A stretch of 55,031 nt of DNA. Origin: Myxococcota bacterium. GTDB taxonomy: Bacteria; Myxococcota_A; UBA9160; UBA4427. Under the pieces are notes generated by a model. That model was not told where the DNA came from and did not search any database. It saw nothing but the letters and a program-made list of their open reading frames with translations. Location: the NCBI GenBank assembly GCA_029243605.1, contig JAQWRT010000028.1:1-55031 (forward strand), in the 5' to 3' direction. The position numbers and the translations under genes are program-made. Below are positions 41,636-50,091 of this stretch, piece by piece (the first letter of the stretch is position 1; the number at the start of each line of letters is the position of its first letter).

Positions 41636-42880
41636 TTAAAGACTCTGCTTAACGAATAGGCCGTCTTTGAGAATCGCAAGAAGGTTGTCCGGGTCCCCAA
41701 GAATCGAAATGTTCTTGCTCGGGTCGCCGCGTACGACGAGCAAATCTGCGAGCTTCCCCGTTTCGACTGTGCCCAGACCACCGCCCATCTGCATACACTC
41801 GCCGGAATTCTTCGTCGCCCAGCGAATGACTTCCAAGGGTTCGATTCCTGCCTCGTTGACGTAGACCTCAAGCTCCTTGATATAGTCGCCGTGAGGGGTC
41901 ATCGCCGTCCCCCAATCGTCTCCGACCATGAGTTTGACCCCGGCGGCACTCGCTTGGGGCAAGACCTCGAGCATGTGGTCGTAGTCTGCCCTCAGCCCGA
42001 TCACCATAGGATCGTTTTCGTCTCCGTATTCGCTGAGGGTCGCGATGATGGCTTTCGTGAGATAGAGGCTTGGGCAGACAAAGCTTCCAGATGCGATAAA
42101 GCCGTCGATGCATTCTCGATCCATCCTGTCGGCGTGATCGAAGACGTCGACTCCCGCGTCGAGACACTTCAGGATGGCTCGCTTGGCTGTGACATGGCAG
42201 CGAATCAGCTTCTGCCGATCGTGGGTGGCATCGACCGCTGCGCGAAGTTCTGCATCGGTCATGGAAACAAAATCAGAACCGTGGAGCAGTGCGTGCCCGC
42301 CATCCATGAAGATCTTTACGATCTCCGCACCTTCGCGAATTTCCAGGCGAACGCCCTTGATGAACTCGTCCACGCCATCGCAGTAACGCTGGGAACCTTG
42401 GGCTTGGATATCCCAGAAGGCGAACTCGGGTAGATCGTTCGAGTCACCGGTCGTAATAAACCACCGACCGCTTGCCATGATTCGCGGTCCCGGCACGATG
42501 CCGTCGTCGATGGCCATCTTGAGCTGGGCATCCAGGGCGTCCCCTGTCGCCGCGCCGATCACGCTGGTGAAGCCATGGTCCAGCGCGAGTTTGGCCTGGG
42601 TGGCCGCCAGCAACATCAGGTAGCCCGGCGGCTTCTCCAGGCCCACCGGCGGTGGCTCGAAGTCGAGGCCGCGATAGGAACCGTGCCAATGGGCTTGCAC
42701 CATTCCGGGCATGATCGATGCGCCCTCGAGTCGGAATACCTTGTCGTCGGGGCGGTGGGGGATCGACTCGTCGGAGCCCACCGCGACGATCTGATCGCCT
42801 TCGACGACCACGGTTTGTCCCGGTTGTGCCGGGTTTTCGCCGTCGAGTAGGTTGGCCCCAGAAAATAGGATGCGACTCAT
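41636..42880 (-). CDS. Amidohydrolase (imidazolonepropionase/prolidase-like)
   Basis: A 414-residue metal-dependent hydrolase. The start at 42880 has GGGAGA upstream. N-terminus FSGANLLDGENPAQPGQTVV, metal motif MVQAHWHGSYRG, a bridging-Lys/Glu region around VKIFMDGGHALLHGSD, HVTAKRAILKCLDAGVDVFD and the Asp ligand in LMVGDDWGTAMTPHG, ending GKLADLLVVRGDP. The unusual AHWHG replaces the typical HxH of VDxHTH. This is the first gene of the operon and divergent from the LysR regulator, so probably the most directly controlled. Confidence 0.85.
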   Translation of the reverse strand: MSRILFSGANLLDGENPAQPGQTVVVEGDQIVAVGSDESIPHRPDDKVFRLEGASIMPGMVQAHWHGSYRGLDFEPPPVGLEKPPGYLMLLAATQAKLALDHGFTSVIGAATGDALDAQLKMAIDDGIVPGPRIMASGRWFITTGDSNDLPEFAFWDIQAQGSQRYCDGVDEFIKGVRLEIREGAEIVKIFMDGGHALLHGSDFVSMTDAELRAAVDATHDRQKLIRCHVTAKRAILKCLDAGVDVFDHADRMDRECIDGFIASGSFVCPSLYLTKAIIATLSEYGDENDPMVIGLRADYDHMLEVLPQASAAGVKLMVGDDWGTAMTPHGDYIKELEVYVNEAGIEPLEVIRWATKNSGECMQMGGGLGTVETGKLADLLVVRGDPSKNISILGDPDNLLAILKDGLFVKQSL

Positions 42881-43050
42881 GATCGTCTCTCCCTATGACG
42901 CTCGCGCTGCCGGAATTGCCTCGCCGAGCCCATAAGTCATGGAAATTAAAACAGTATTGGACCTAGTGGAGCCAGCTAGGATGGTCTCGCGGACTCTCAT
43001 CGCCCGCCCCACCACAATATTCGATGCATATATCCACCGGAAGTCCCCAA

Positions 43051-43076
43051 TTAAGCACCCGATCGGTGCAATAATC
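43051..43076. promoter_or_regulatory. Candidate LysR operator
   Basis: ATTAAGCACC-CGATC-GGTGCAATAAT: GCACC and GGTGC are exact inverted arms around 5 bases, and AT-rich flanks extend the dyad. It begins 35 bp upstream of the LysR start, in the gap shared with the divergent amidohydrolase operon. The T-N11-A spacing expected of LysR sites can be placed in it. Confidence 0.5.
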
Positions 43077-43085
43077 ATCCACATC

Positions 43086-44015
43086 ATGATGTGGGACGAC
43101 GTCCGCTATTTCCTCGCTGTGGCTCGAGAGGGCTCGATTCGCCGGGCCGCCGTCGCCCTCGGTGTCAACCACTCCACCGTTTCCCGCCGGATTCGCCAAC
43201 TGGAGGATCGCTACGGCGCACGCCTTTTTGACCCTCTGCCGAGCGGTTTCAGTCTGACGCCCATCGGTGAAGATGTGCTCGGGCTGGCTCGAGATATCGA
43301 GCTGGATATGTCAGCCCTCGCCGAGCGTATGGCCGGCCGAGATATTGAGATCAGCGGGAGCGTGCGCATCTCGATCGGAGACAACTTCGTGCCAAGGCTC
43401 GCGCCGCTCTTGGCTCGCATGCGAGCGACCTATCCGGGAATGCAGATTCAGGTGGCGGTTAGCAATCACGTCGCCGACCTGGGCAACCGCGAAGCCGATA
43501 TAGCCCTTCGCGTGAGCAATCTCGGTCCCGAACCGATGGTGGGAGAAAGGATTGCCACCATGGCGATGGCGGCATACGCGTCCCGTCGTTACCTGGCGCG
43601 GAACCGAGGTCTCTTGGAATTGAGCGGGTTCGATTGGATCGGCTGGGACGAAAGTTGGAGCAACGAGCACACCCGCTGGATGCAGAAAACGATTCCCAAG
43701 AAAAACATCTCCTGCCGGGTCAACTCGCCGGCTGCGATGTACGAAATGACCCGTGCAGGAGCCGGGGTCGCGCATTTGCTCTGCTATGTCGGCGATGCCG
43801 ATGCCGATCTAGTTCGCGTCGTTCCGGAAATCTCGGAGTTCAGCGCCGGACTTTGGTTGCTGACACATCCCGAGCTGAGAAATACGGCGCGGATCAAGGC
43901 GGCGACCGAATTTCTCAAGCAAGATCTGGCCAAAGAGATCGACCGAATCGAAGGGCGTTTACCGGGCCCTGCGAGGAGCCGATCGGTGCCCGATCCGCAT
44001 ATGCCGATTCGTTGA
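43086..44015 (+). CDS. LysR-family transcriptional regulator
   Basis: A 309-residue regulator starting at tandem ATGATG (43086 or 43089). The N-terminal winged helix reads MWDDVRYFLAVAREGSIRRA, AVALGVNHSTVSRRIRQLED and RYGARLFDPLPSGFSLT. The C-terminal periplasmic-binding-like effector domain runs from about 90 to 300 (GSVRISIGDNFVPRLAPLLA). It is divergent from the nine-gene catabolic run (gap 205 bp) and is its most likely regulator, with a small pathway metabolite as inducer. A dyad lies directly upstream. Confidence 0.9.
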   Translation: MMWDDVRYFLAVAREGSIRRAAVALGVNHSTVSRRIRQLEDRYGARLFDPLPSGFSLTPIGEDVLGLARDIELDMSALAERMAGRDIEISGSVRISIGDNFVPRLAPLLARMRATYPGMQIQVAVSNHVADLGNREADIALRVSNLGPEPMVGERIATMAMAAYASRRYLARNRGLLELSGFDWIGWDESWSNEHTRWMQKTIPKKNISCRVNSPAAMYEMTRAGAGVAHLLCYVGDADADLVRVVPEISEFSAGLWLLTHPELRNTARIKAATEFLKQDLAKEIDRIEGRLPGPARSRSVPDPHMPIR

Positions 44016-44070
44016 GCGCGCTCGTAAACGTTTTCTAGAACGCACTAAATCTGAGATCTGGAGGATATTG

Positions 44071-44643
44071 ATGAAATCTCGCCTCGGCGCCGCCTCGCCT
44101 GAAACCTGGAGTGAGCCGGTTCGCGAGATTCTTGCCGGACTCCAGCCCGCGGCTGATGCCGCCACCGGTCAAGGCCCTCCGAATATCCTTTACACGATCG
44201 CCCACCACCCGGCGCTGCTTCCGTCGTTTCTAGGCTTTGCTGCGACGTTGGCAACCCGCGGGGTGCTCGAAAAACGCGACTCTGAGCTACTCGCGCTGCG
44301 CACCTCGCTCAATTGTCGATCGGCATTTGAGTGGGGCCACCACGTAGAGTACGGACTCGCAGCAGGTCTGGGGCCAAAAGAGCTGAGGGCAATCGCGAAT
44401 GGGCCGGAAGAGCCGAGTTGGTCGCCACGAGATCGGTTGCTCTTGCTCGCTTGCGATGAACTCCACGCACACCAACAAATTTCCGACCCAACGTACGATG
44501 CCTTGAGTGCCGAGCTCAGCGAAGCGCAGATGGTCGAACTGATATTCGTCGTCGGCAACTACACCATGCTCTCGATGGTGGCGAACGCGGCGGGTGTGCC
44601 TCTCGAGGAACGCCTGCCGCCCATGCCCGAGAAGTCGGCTTAG
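44071..44643 (+). CDS. Carboxymuconolactone decarboxylase-family (AhpD-like) protein
   Basis: A 190-residue helical protein. The start at 44071 has GGAGG 6 nt upstream. The signature SLNCRSAFEWGHHVEYGLAA is the CMD active-site helix in the single-Cys form (C-R-S-x-x-E-W-x-H-H) rather than the AhpD CxxC, so it is more likely a decarboxylase-, hydrolase- or lactonase-like member than a disulphide reductase. It lies 55 bp downstream of lysR on the same strand and may be co-transcribed, linking it to the aromatic or cyclic-compound pathway. Confidence 0.85.
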   Translation: MKSRLGAASPETWSEPVREILAGLQPAADAATGQGPPNILYTIAHHPALLPSFLGFAATLATRGVLEKRDSELLALRTSLNCRSAFEWGHHVEYGLAAGLGPKELRAIANGPEEPSWSPRDRLLLLACDELHAHQQISDPTYDALSAELSEAQMVELIFVVGNYTMLSMVANAAGVPLEERLPPMPEKSA

Positions 44644-44788
44644 CGAGCAGCGCGACGTCCGGGCCGCCAGGACCCAGGCCACTTTCGAGCCAATCCATCA
44701 GCGTACCCTCTTCTGCCCGGGCAAAACGGGCAGAAAGCGGACATTCGCATCCGCTCTTGGCACACTCTCTTTGGGCACACCTTTTTTT

Positions 44789-44818
44789 CGCACAGCCTTG
44801 GGGCAGGAGGGTTGTGCG
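44789..44818. terminator. Strong hairpin between convergent genes
   Basis: CGCACAGCC (44789-44797) pairs with GGTTGTGCG (44810-44818): nine pairs, one G-U, and a 12-base loop. It lies between the ends of the CMD gene and the LssY_C lipoprotein gene. A T-run precedes it on the plus strand and no T-run follows on either strand, so it is at best a weak bidirectional stop signal. Confidence 0.4.
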
Positions 44819-44824
44819 TAGGCC

Positions 44825-46117
44825 TTATTGTGAGCCCTCTGGCGACTTCGCCGGTGGCTCGCGGAGGTAGGCCTCGGGTCCGGGAGGAGTCTCCCAGTCG
44901 ACCCAGCCGATGTGATCGAGGGCAATAAATTCTCCAGATAGAAAGAGCACCAGGCGCAAGCCGTCTGTGTAGTAGGGGTCGAGGGTGTAGTTCGTTCGAG
45001 GCGCTGAATAGCTGCTCACGCCGACTCCCTTCACGAAGGCTATCTGCTTCGTCGATTGGGATGCCGCCGCGTCGAAGAGGAGCGCCATTCGTGACTCGTC
45101 AATGATCGGGTCGACTTTGTGGGTGATCAGAGTTTTACTGGAGAGCTTCACGCCAATATCTCGACTGATCTGGCCGACCCATACCTCCTGTCCGTCCGAC
45201 GTGATTGGCGCGAGCCAGAGGCGCATGTGGTTGCGTTCATCGACAGTTCCCCGCGCCTTTTGAAGTGCGACATCCTGGGCGCGGTCGAAGAGATAGAGCG
45301 GTGAGACCGGCGAAGTACGGTATTGCACGCCGAAAACCGATGATTTAATGGTTCTCCAGACGCTCGATTGGGTGATGGTCTCGGTCATGTCCCACCCCAT
45401 ACGAACGAGCACGGCAAGGACGTGTAATCCGTCTCCCACGATCACGATATTGAGGGGATCGCCTGGAGTCTCGCGATCACCGCCGAGCACACAACAAGGC
45501 AGCGCTTCCAGGTAGGCTCGTAGCTCTTTGATTTCCAAGTCTTCAATCTCGCTAGGCGAGTAGAGGCTGTCGAAGTCTACCTGCATCCAGTCCATTTGGA
45601 GGCCGGGAATCTCTTGTGCAAATTCGAATCTACGAAGCTCCCTGTCGCCGACGAGGGTGACGCCAAAAGCCTTTCCGCCCGGGTCGAGGTTGGTATAGAC
45701 GAAGCCTTTCGCCGTGGAATTCGGCCCGATGATTACGGGAATTTGCATTTCAAAAAAGTGCTCGACCTTTCCGTCGATGCCCGATTCGCCGAAACCCCGA
45801 CTAATCCATGCGGCTTCAGAGGGAGAAAAGTAGTTCGCGTCGAGACTGTTCAACATCAAGATAAATTCCTGGTCGTCTCGGTTTTCGATTTCCAGCCAGA
45901 TCGGCTGAATTCCGATGCGGGCGAGTCGCGTTCCGAGCGCCTTCTCGCTTTCTTCATCACTCAGTACGACGGCTGACACTTGCACGTTGCGGTCGAGTTT
46001 TGACTCAATCCGGCGGAGGTATTCCGGGGAGCCGGAAGGATTGGGGGGCGTGTAGCTGGCGCAGCCGAAAGTAATTGCGCAAACGAAACCGAGAGTTCCA
46101 GCATATATCCTCAGCAC
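44825..46117 (-). CDS. LssY_C-domain lipoprotein
   Basis: A 430-residue protein. The signal peptide ends in lipobox ITFGC (Cys19). The N-terminal domain (about 40-200) resembles an envelope-type beta domain (LDRNVQVSAVVLSDEESEKA). The C-terminal LssY_C region carries DPLNIVIVGDGLHVLAVLVR, MGWDMTETITQ, SPLYLFDRAQDVALQKARG, RNHMRLWLAP, VWVGQISRDIGVK and HKVDPIIDESR. LssY_C proteins were first named from a Legionella secretion-associated locus and their role is unknown. Probably anchored in the outer membrane facing the periplasm. It lies 181 bp from the GST-fold gene on the same strand. Confidence 0.82.
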   Translation of the reverse strand: MLRIYAGTLGFVCAITFGCASYTPPNPSGSPEYLRRIESKLDRNVQVSAVVLSDEESEKALGTRLARIGIQPIWLEIENRDDQEFILMLNSLDANYFSPSEAAWISRGFGESGIDGKVEHFFEMQIPVIIGPNSTAKGFVYTNLDPGGKAFGVTLVGDRELRRFEFAQEIPGLQMDWMQVDFDSLYSPSEIEDLEIKELRAYLEALPCCVLGGDRETPGDPLNIVIVGDGLHVLAVLVRMGWDMTETITQSSVWRTIKSSVFGVQYRTSPVSPLYLFDRAQDVALQKARGTVDERNHMRLWLAPITSDGQEVWVGQISRDIGVKLSSKTLITHKVDPIIDESRMALLFDAAASQSTKQIAFVKGVGVSSYSAPRTNYTLDPYYTDGLRLVLFLSGEFIALDHIGWVDWETPPGPEAYLREPPAKSPEGSQ

Positions 46118-46298
46118 CTTGGTGATCTCCTTGATTGCCCGAATTCATCTTGGCGCTGAGCTTACTAGAAAAGCCCAACCTTCGTTTCTGTTGAGACAAC
46201 TTCGCTGTTCGTTGCGACTCGGATTGTTTTCTTTGGTGTAACCAGGTGAGCAAGTGCCATAGCCACCCTGAGAAGCGCCACGAGCGCGCAAATCCCTC

Positions 46299-47624
46299 TT
46301 AGCGAAGAGAGAATAAACGCGCGCCTTCCTTGCGAACACGACAATCGGCTAGCCGGTCGTTGAGCCCAAGCAACTCGCTTCCCTTCGGAAACTGATCGAG
46401 CCATGCCGTGACACTCACGCGCCCTGTTTCGCTGGCCATTACGTCGTCCAATACAGTGGCCAGGCGCTGAAGCATCCATATTTGGCAGGGAGTCACCATC
46501 CGACGCGCCTGTATACCGCCAATCTCGAAGTCGTGGGTGAGCGCACCCTCACCGGACTGGTGCTCGTACCAGGGCAGGTCTGCTGAAAACGTCTTGCCGG
46601 GTAGTTCGCCGCCCGGTTCGTGTGCGTCGCTGGAAATGAATGCCGCTGTCTTCTCCATCGTGCTCTTGAGCATCGGCCACATCTCTTCGAAAAAAACAGC
46701 GATAATCGCTTCGAGGGTATCGGGCACCTCATCGCCGGTGAGCCACTGGCCTCCATCACTGGTGGCAGGGCGCCCCACCAGTTCTCCGTCCTCGCTCAAC
46801 GAGTACAGGCGCTGGTCATAGGTGCGAGCGCTGACATTGTCGCCGTTGGTCCGCTCGACCCACTCGGTCACGATCGGATGTTGCGTGCGGAGCATGAAGC
46901 CCGATGTCGCATCGCGGTAGAGGTGCGCATAGAGGGGGCCAAAAAGCCCGAAATCGCCCAGGGAGGGCAGTCCACCCAAAAGGAAATCGTGGGCCCCGAA
47001 ATGCGCATCGAAAAGACCCAGAAGATTCTCCATCGAAGCCCACCAAGCCTGCTCCGTCTCTTCGGTGCAGCCGAGTTGGACGAGGGCTGCATAGGTCCCC
47101 CGTGGATTAGTGCGCGCTTCGGAAATGCCGAAGATCTCCTCAAAGATGAACGCACCTGCGGCAAGCCGGTCCTTCCCGGGCGCCCCAGCGGCGCCCACGG
47201 AGCCCCATTGCATGGCGTTGTAGTCGAAGTGGTTGGGCTCGACGTCGTGCAGGCTGTAATGCCAGCGCTCCCAGAACCCCGGCACTACCATCCATTCATC
47301 GGCAAGCAGCTCGACCAAATAGGAAGCCAGGGCCTGGCGCGGTGCCTCCGCCGCATTTGGGACGACTGAGATCGCGTTGTGACGCGACTCGATGAAGTCA
47401 ATGATCTCGCTGGAATCCTGGACCCAGGTCCCGTCGCTGGCCTGGACCTGGGGAACGGCAACCGAGCCTGTCGCGGGAAGTAGTAAACCTGTCTGGAGCT
47501 CCTGAGTCGCGAGAATATCCTCAAAGCCTCCGGGCAGGGCACCCATCCGTTCTTTGTAGCGAAGGTAAGCGCGTACCTTGCCCGAGAAGTAGCTCAGCTC
47601 CCAGCTGAAAAGTCGGTACGTCAT
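46299..47624 (-). CDS. Long GST-fold protein
   Basis: A 441-residue protein. The N-terminal 80 residues show a thioredoxin-like GST domain (MTYRLFSWELSYFSGKVRAY, SVAVPQVQASDGTWVQDSSE, IIDFIESRH). A helical C-domain contains LLADEWMVVPGFWERWHYSL and FLLGGLPSLGDFGLFGPLYA, the conserved GST helix-6 motif. It is about twice the length of classical GSTs, with an extra 150-residue C-terminal region. It shares organisation with the proteins at 48970 and 50092. Glutathione use is unproven, since the usual catalytic Tyr/Ser/Cys position reads SWELSYFSGK. Confidence 0.78.
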   Translation of the reverse strand: MTYRLFSWELSYFSGKVRAYLRYKERMGALPGGFEDILATQELQTGLLLPATGSVAVPQVQASDGTWVQDSSEIIDFIESRHNAISVVPNAAEAPRQALASYLVELLADEWMVVPGFWERWHYSLHDVEPNHFDYNAMQWGSVGAAGAPGKDRLAAGAFIFEEIFGISEARTNPRGTYAALVQLGCTEETEQAWWASMENLLGLFDAHFGAHDFLLGGLPSLGDFGLFGPLYAHLYRDATSGFMLRTQHPIVTEWVERTNGDNVSARTYDQRLYSLSEDGELVGRPATSDGGQWLTGDEVPDTLEAIIAVFFEEMWPMLKSTMEKTAAFISSDAHEPGGELPGKTFSADLPWYEHQSGEGALTHDFEIGGIQARRMVTPCQIWMLQRLATVLDDVMASETGRVSVTAWLDQFPKGSELLGLNDRLADCRVRKEGARLFSLR

Positions 47625-47792
47625 CGATCCTCCATGAAGGCCACCGAGGGCTTTCGGGCTTATTCGCGTCCATGGGCTGGCTCAGCCTCAAGCCGCTCGA
47701 GCATTCTTAGCCTAGGCATTTAGAGCTTCGACTCCAAGAAATTTTAACATCGTGTCCAGTGGCTGCGGGGAGCCCGGTGAGGGAGAGCATAG

Positions 47793-48434
47793 CTACAGCC
47801 GAGCAATGATATCCGGAACTTCGCTGAGGGAAGCCAGTGACGCCACGGCGCCGAGTTCGCGCGCACGGTCCTCGCCCTGGCCGAGGGCGGCAGTAGGCAT
47901 GCCCGCTGCTACGCCTCCACGGATGCCAGGTGCGCTGTCCTCGACCACGAGACATTCGGCGGGCTCTACCGAGAGGGAAGAAGCGGCTCGCAGAAAAATT
48001 GTCGGATCCGGCTTCCAGCATCCGATCTCGTAGGCGCTGAAGATGCGAGCGTCTGGAAAGAAGGCCCTTAGACCTGTGCGCTCCAGGCTCAGCTCTATCT
48101 TCGCACGAGGCCCGCTCGAGGCGATGGCGAAGGGGTGCTCCAACCGACTCAGAAGCTCGTGAGCGCCCGGAATTGGCTTGAGTTCGGCCTCGAAGATCCT
48201 TGTCATCCGACGCCTAAGCTCGGGGATAAAATGCTCGGGGAGCGCCCGCCCCAATTGGCTTTCGAGGTCAGCAACGCAGTCGGCCAGCTTACAGCCCACG
48301 AAACGCGCCATGGACTCCTCGAGAGAGATCACCAGGCCGAATTCGGCCACGTACTCCACCAGCGCACGGTTGGACAAGGTCTCGCTGTCGACAAGTGTCC
48401 CGTCGCAGTCGAAGATAATGGCGCGTATGGGCAT
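47793..48434 (-). CDS. HAD-superfamily phosphatase/phosphoglucomutase-like (subfamily IA)
   Basis: A 213-residue protein. The start at 48434 has GAGG upstream; the frame is open to 48473. Motif I is IIFDCDGTLVDSE, motif II lies in FAIASSGPRAKI, motif III is the Lys in IGCWKPDPTIFLRAAS and motif IV is CLVVEDSAPGIRGGVAAGM. A helical cap sits at 16-80. This profile matches YieH/beta-phosphoglucomutase-type enzymes that hydrolyse sugar phosphates or nucleotides. No operon partner is obvious: it lies between two GST-fold genes. Confidence 0.9.
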   Translation of the reverse strand: MPIRAIIFDCDGTLVDSETLSNRALVEYVAEFGLVISLEESMARFVGCKLADCVADLESQLGRALPEHFIPELRRRMTRIFEAELKPIPGAHELLSRLEHPFAIASSGPRAKIELSLERTGLRAFFPDARIFSAYEIGCWKPDPTIFLRAASSLSVEPAECLVVEDSAPGIRGGVAAGMPTAALGQGEDRARELGAVASLASLSEVPDIIARL

Positions 48435-48969
48435 CACATCCTCGCGCCGTCGAAGCGGGCAGGTTGCTGGCATTCCAAGCCCTGTTGCCTTCGCGTTGAG
48501 CGCAGAGCTGCGAAGTGCCTGGGGCCCGATCTCTCACCACGAAAAGTTCAGGAGAAAAGTTATCTCAGTATAGGTCAGGCAATCTGTGTCTGGTGGGTGG
48601 TGCGAACATGGGGGCTGCTCGTTCCCTTATCTCATGGGTCTGTACCCGGGCAACGCGCCGAAGAGCCCGGAGTCATTTTCGCTCATGTTTGCCCAACGTT
48701 CGTGACCGGGAGATGTTCCTCCTCACTAGGGGTTGGATCGAGATGCTAATCTCAATCGACTAGGAGCAGGCGGACGACTGGATCGGATGGATCTCCAAAA
48801 CTCTTTGTTTCAGGCAAATGCCGATGGTTCGGGTAGAAAAGAGTCGTAAGCCATGGTCGTTCGTTCGAGTGCCAACTCTGACGAAAAGTATCCAGCGGAG
48901 TCGTCGGGTTGCTCTTCGTGAACCTCTGTATAATGTCGTTGAAACTGAGCAGAGAATGGAGAGCAATTA
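48435..48969. other. 535-bp divergent intergenic region with a possible eroded repeat
   Basis: No gene is recognised. At 48682-48737 the sequence GCCCAACGTTCG, then TGACCGGGAGATGTT, then ACTAGGGG aligns loosely, with one gap, to the core and CTAGGGG part of the repeat family described at 3701. The 5' third and 3' hairpin are not visible. If real, it is the only trace of the family in the right half of the window. The rest probably holds the promoters of the HAD and GST-fold genes. Confidence 0.35.
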
Positions 48970-50022
48970 ATGTTTGATGGCCGTTATGCCCTCTGGGGCG
49001 GAGAGCACAGTCTTTTTACCCGAAAACTCCAGGCGATGTTGAACTATCTAGCGGTCGATTATGATTTCAAGCTGAAGGCCGGAGAATTGGGTGCGGCAGT
49101 CGAAGCTCGGTTGGGCACACATTTCATCCCAGGGCTTGAGACCCCCGAAGGTTGGTTTGTCCACGATACGACGCCAATTGGCTTGATGCTTAATGCTAAG
49201 TACCCGAGCCGGCCCATTCTCCCTGTGGCACCGGTGCAGAGAATTGCCGCGCATTTGTTGGAGGATTGGGCCGATGAGTGGTTTGGTCGATATGCCATCA
49301 GCAGTCGCTGGTGCTACCCGCGCAACGTTGAATATGTGGCGAGAGGGATCTATGCCAATCATCTGGGTAAGTTCATGGATGAAGGTCTTAGCGCGGAAGA
49401 AGAAGTAGAGGCCGCTGAAATGATCCATACGGTGCGCGACAATTTTGGCCTGAGGGCATGTGCTAACCGGGGATGCGGGCCTGACCAAGCCGAAGCAGTT
49501 CGCCGAGATTTTGACACATTGATGAAAGATGCAGAGGCGCACTACAGCCAGCACCAATTCTTGTTGGGCGACCGGGCAACTTTGGGTGATTTTACTTTCG
49601 CGGGCCTGTTTAAGGCGCATGTTGAGGCAGACCCCGAGCCGCGCAGCTGGATCGACGGCTCCGCGCCAGCCATGATTGATCACATGAATCGCGTGTTCGA
49701 AGCTCAGACCGGCGCCGGCTTTTACCTTTCTGACGACCAGTTGCCTGAAACACTCACGCCCTTCTTTACGCACATGCGTGATACCCATCATCAGTTCCTC
49801 AGGGCTTCCCGTGATGCTCTGTCGGCCGGCGAGAAATGGTGTGCAGTTGATCTTGGGGAGGGCCCAGTGAAGATGCGCTCTCTTAAGTACAGCGAAGTTT
49901 CACGCTGTCATATCAGAAAGGAGATTGAATCCCTTTCCCAGGACGAGCGCGCTTCTGTAGATAAAGTGTTGGGTCCAATGGGCGTGCTTGATGCCTATCT
50001 GATGCCAGAGATCCCGCTCTAG
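48970..50022 (+). CDS. Long GST-fold protein
   Basis: A 350-residue protein. The ATG at 48970 is preceded by GGAGAGC. The thioredoxin-like domain (YALWGGEHSLFTRKLQAML) is followed by FIPGLETPEGWFVHDTTPIG. The GST C-domain shows LLEDWADEWFGRYAISSRWC and QHQFLLGDRATLGDFTFAGL, plus an approximately 120-residue extension to the end. It is followed 69 bp later by another member on the same strand (50092). With the protein at 46299, three members of this long GST group lie within 5 kb. Enzymatic role unknown. Confidence 0.8.
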   Translation: MFDGRYALWGGEHSLFTRKLQAMLNYLAVDYDFKLKAGELGAAVEARLGTHFIPGLETPEGWFVHDTTPIGLMLNAKYPSRPILPVAPVQRIAAHLLEDWADEWFGRYAISSRWCYPRNVEYVARGIYANHLGKFMDEGLSAEEEVEAAEMIHTVRDNFGLRACANRGCGPDQAEAVRRDFDTLMKDAEAHYSQHQFLLGDRATLGDFTFAGLFKAHVEADPEPRSWIDGSAPAMIDHMNRVFEAQTGAGFYLSDDQLPETLTPFFTHMRDTHHQFLRASRDALSAGEKWCAVDLGEGPVKMRSLKYSEVSRCHIRKEIESLSQDERASVDKVLGPMGVLDAYLMPEIPL

Positions 50023-50091
50023 GCCATAGGTTGAAAAAGTTTTGTCGCTGTTCGATATCGATGAGCTCTAAAGAATGAGAAGCCCATAAGA

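Noticed and set aside
44740..44835. Possible further copy of the repeat family (GCACAGCCTT and GTGAGCCCTCTGGCG)
   Set aside because: Only short matches to copy F; the hairpin there has different arms and the order of the conserved blocks is not kept.
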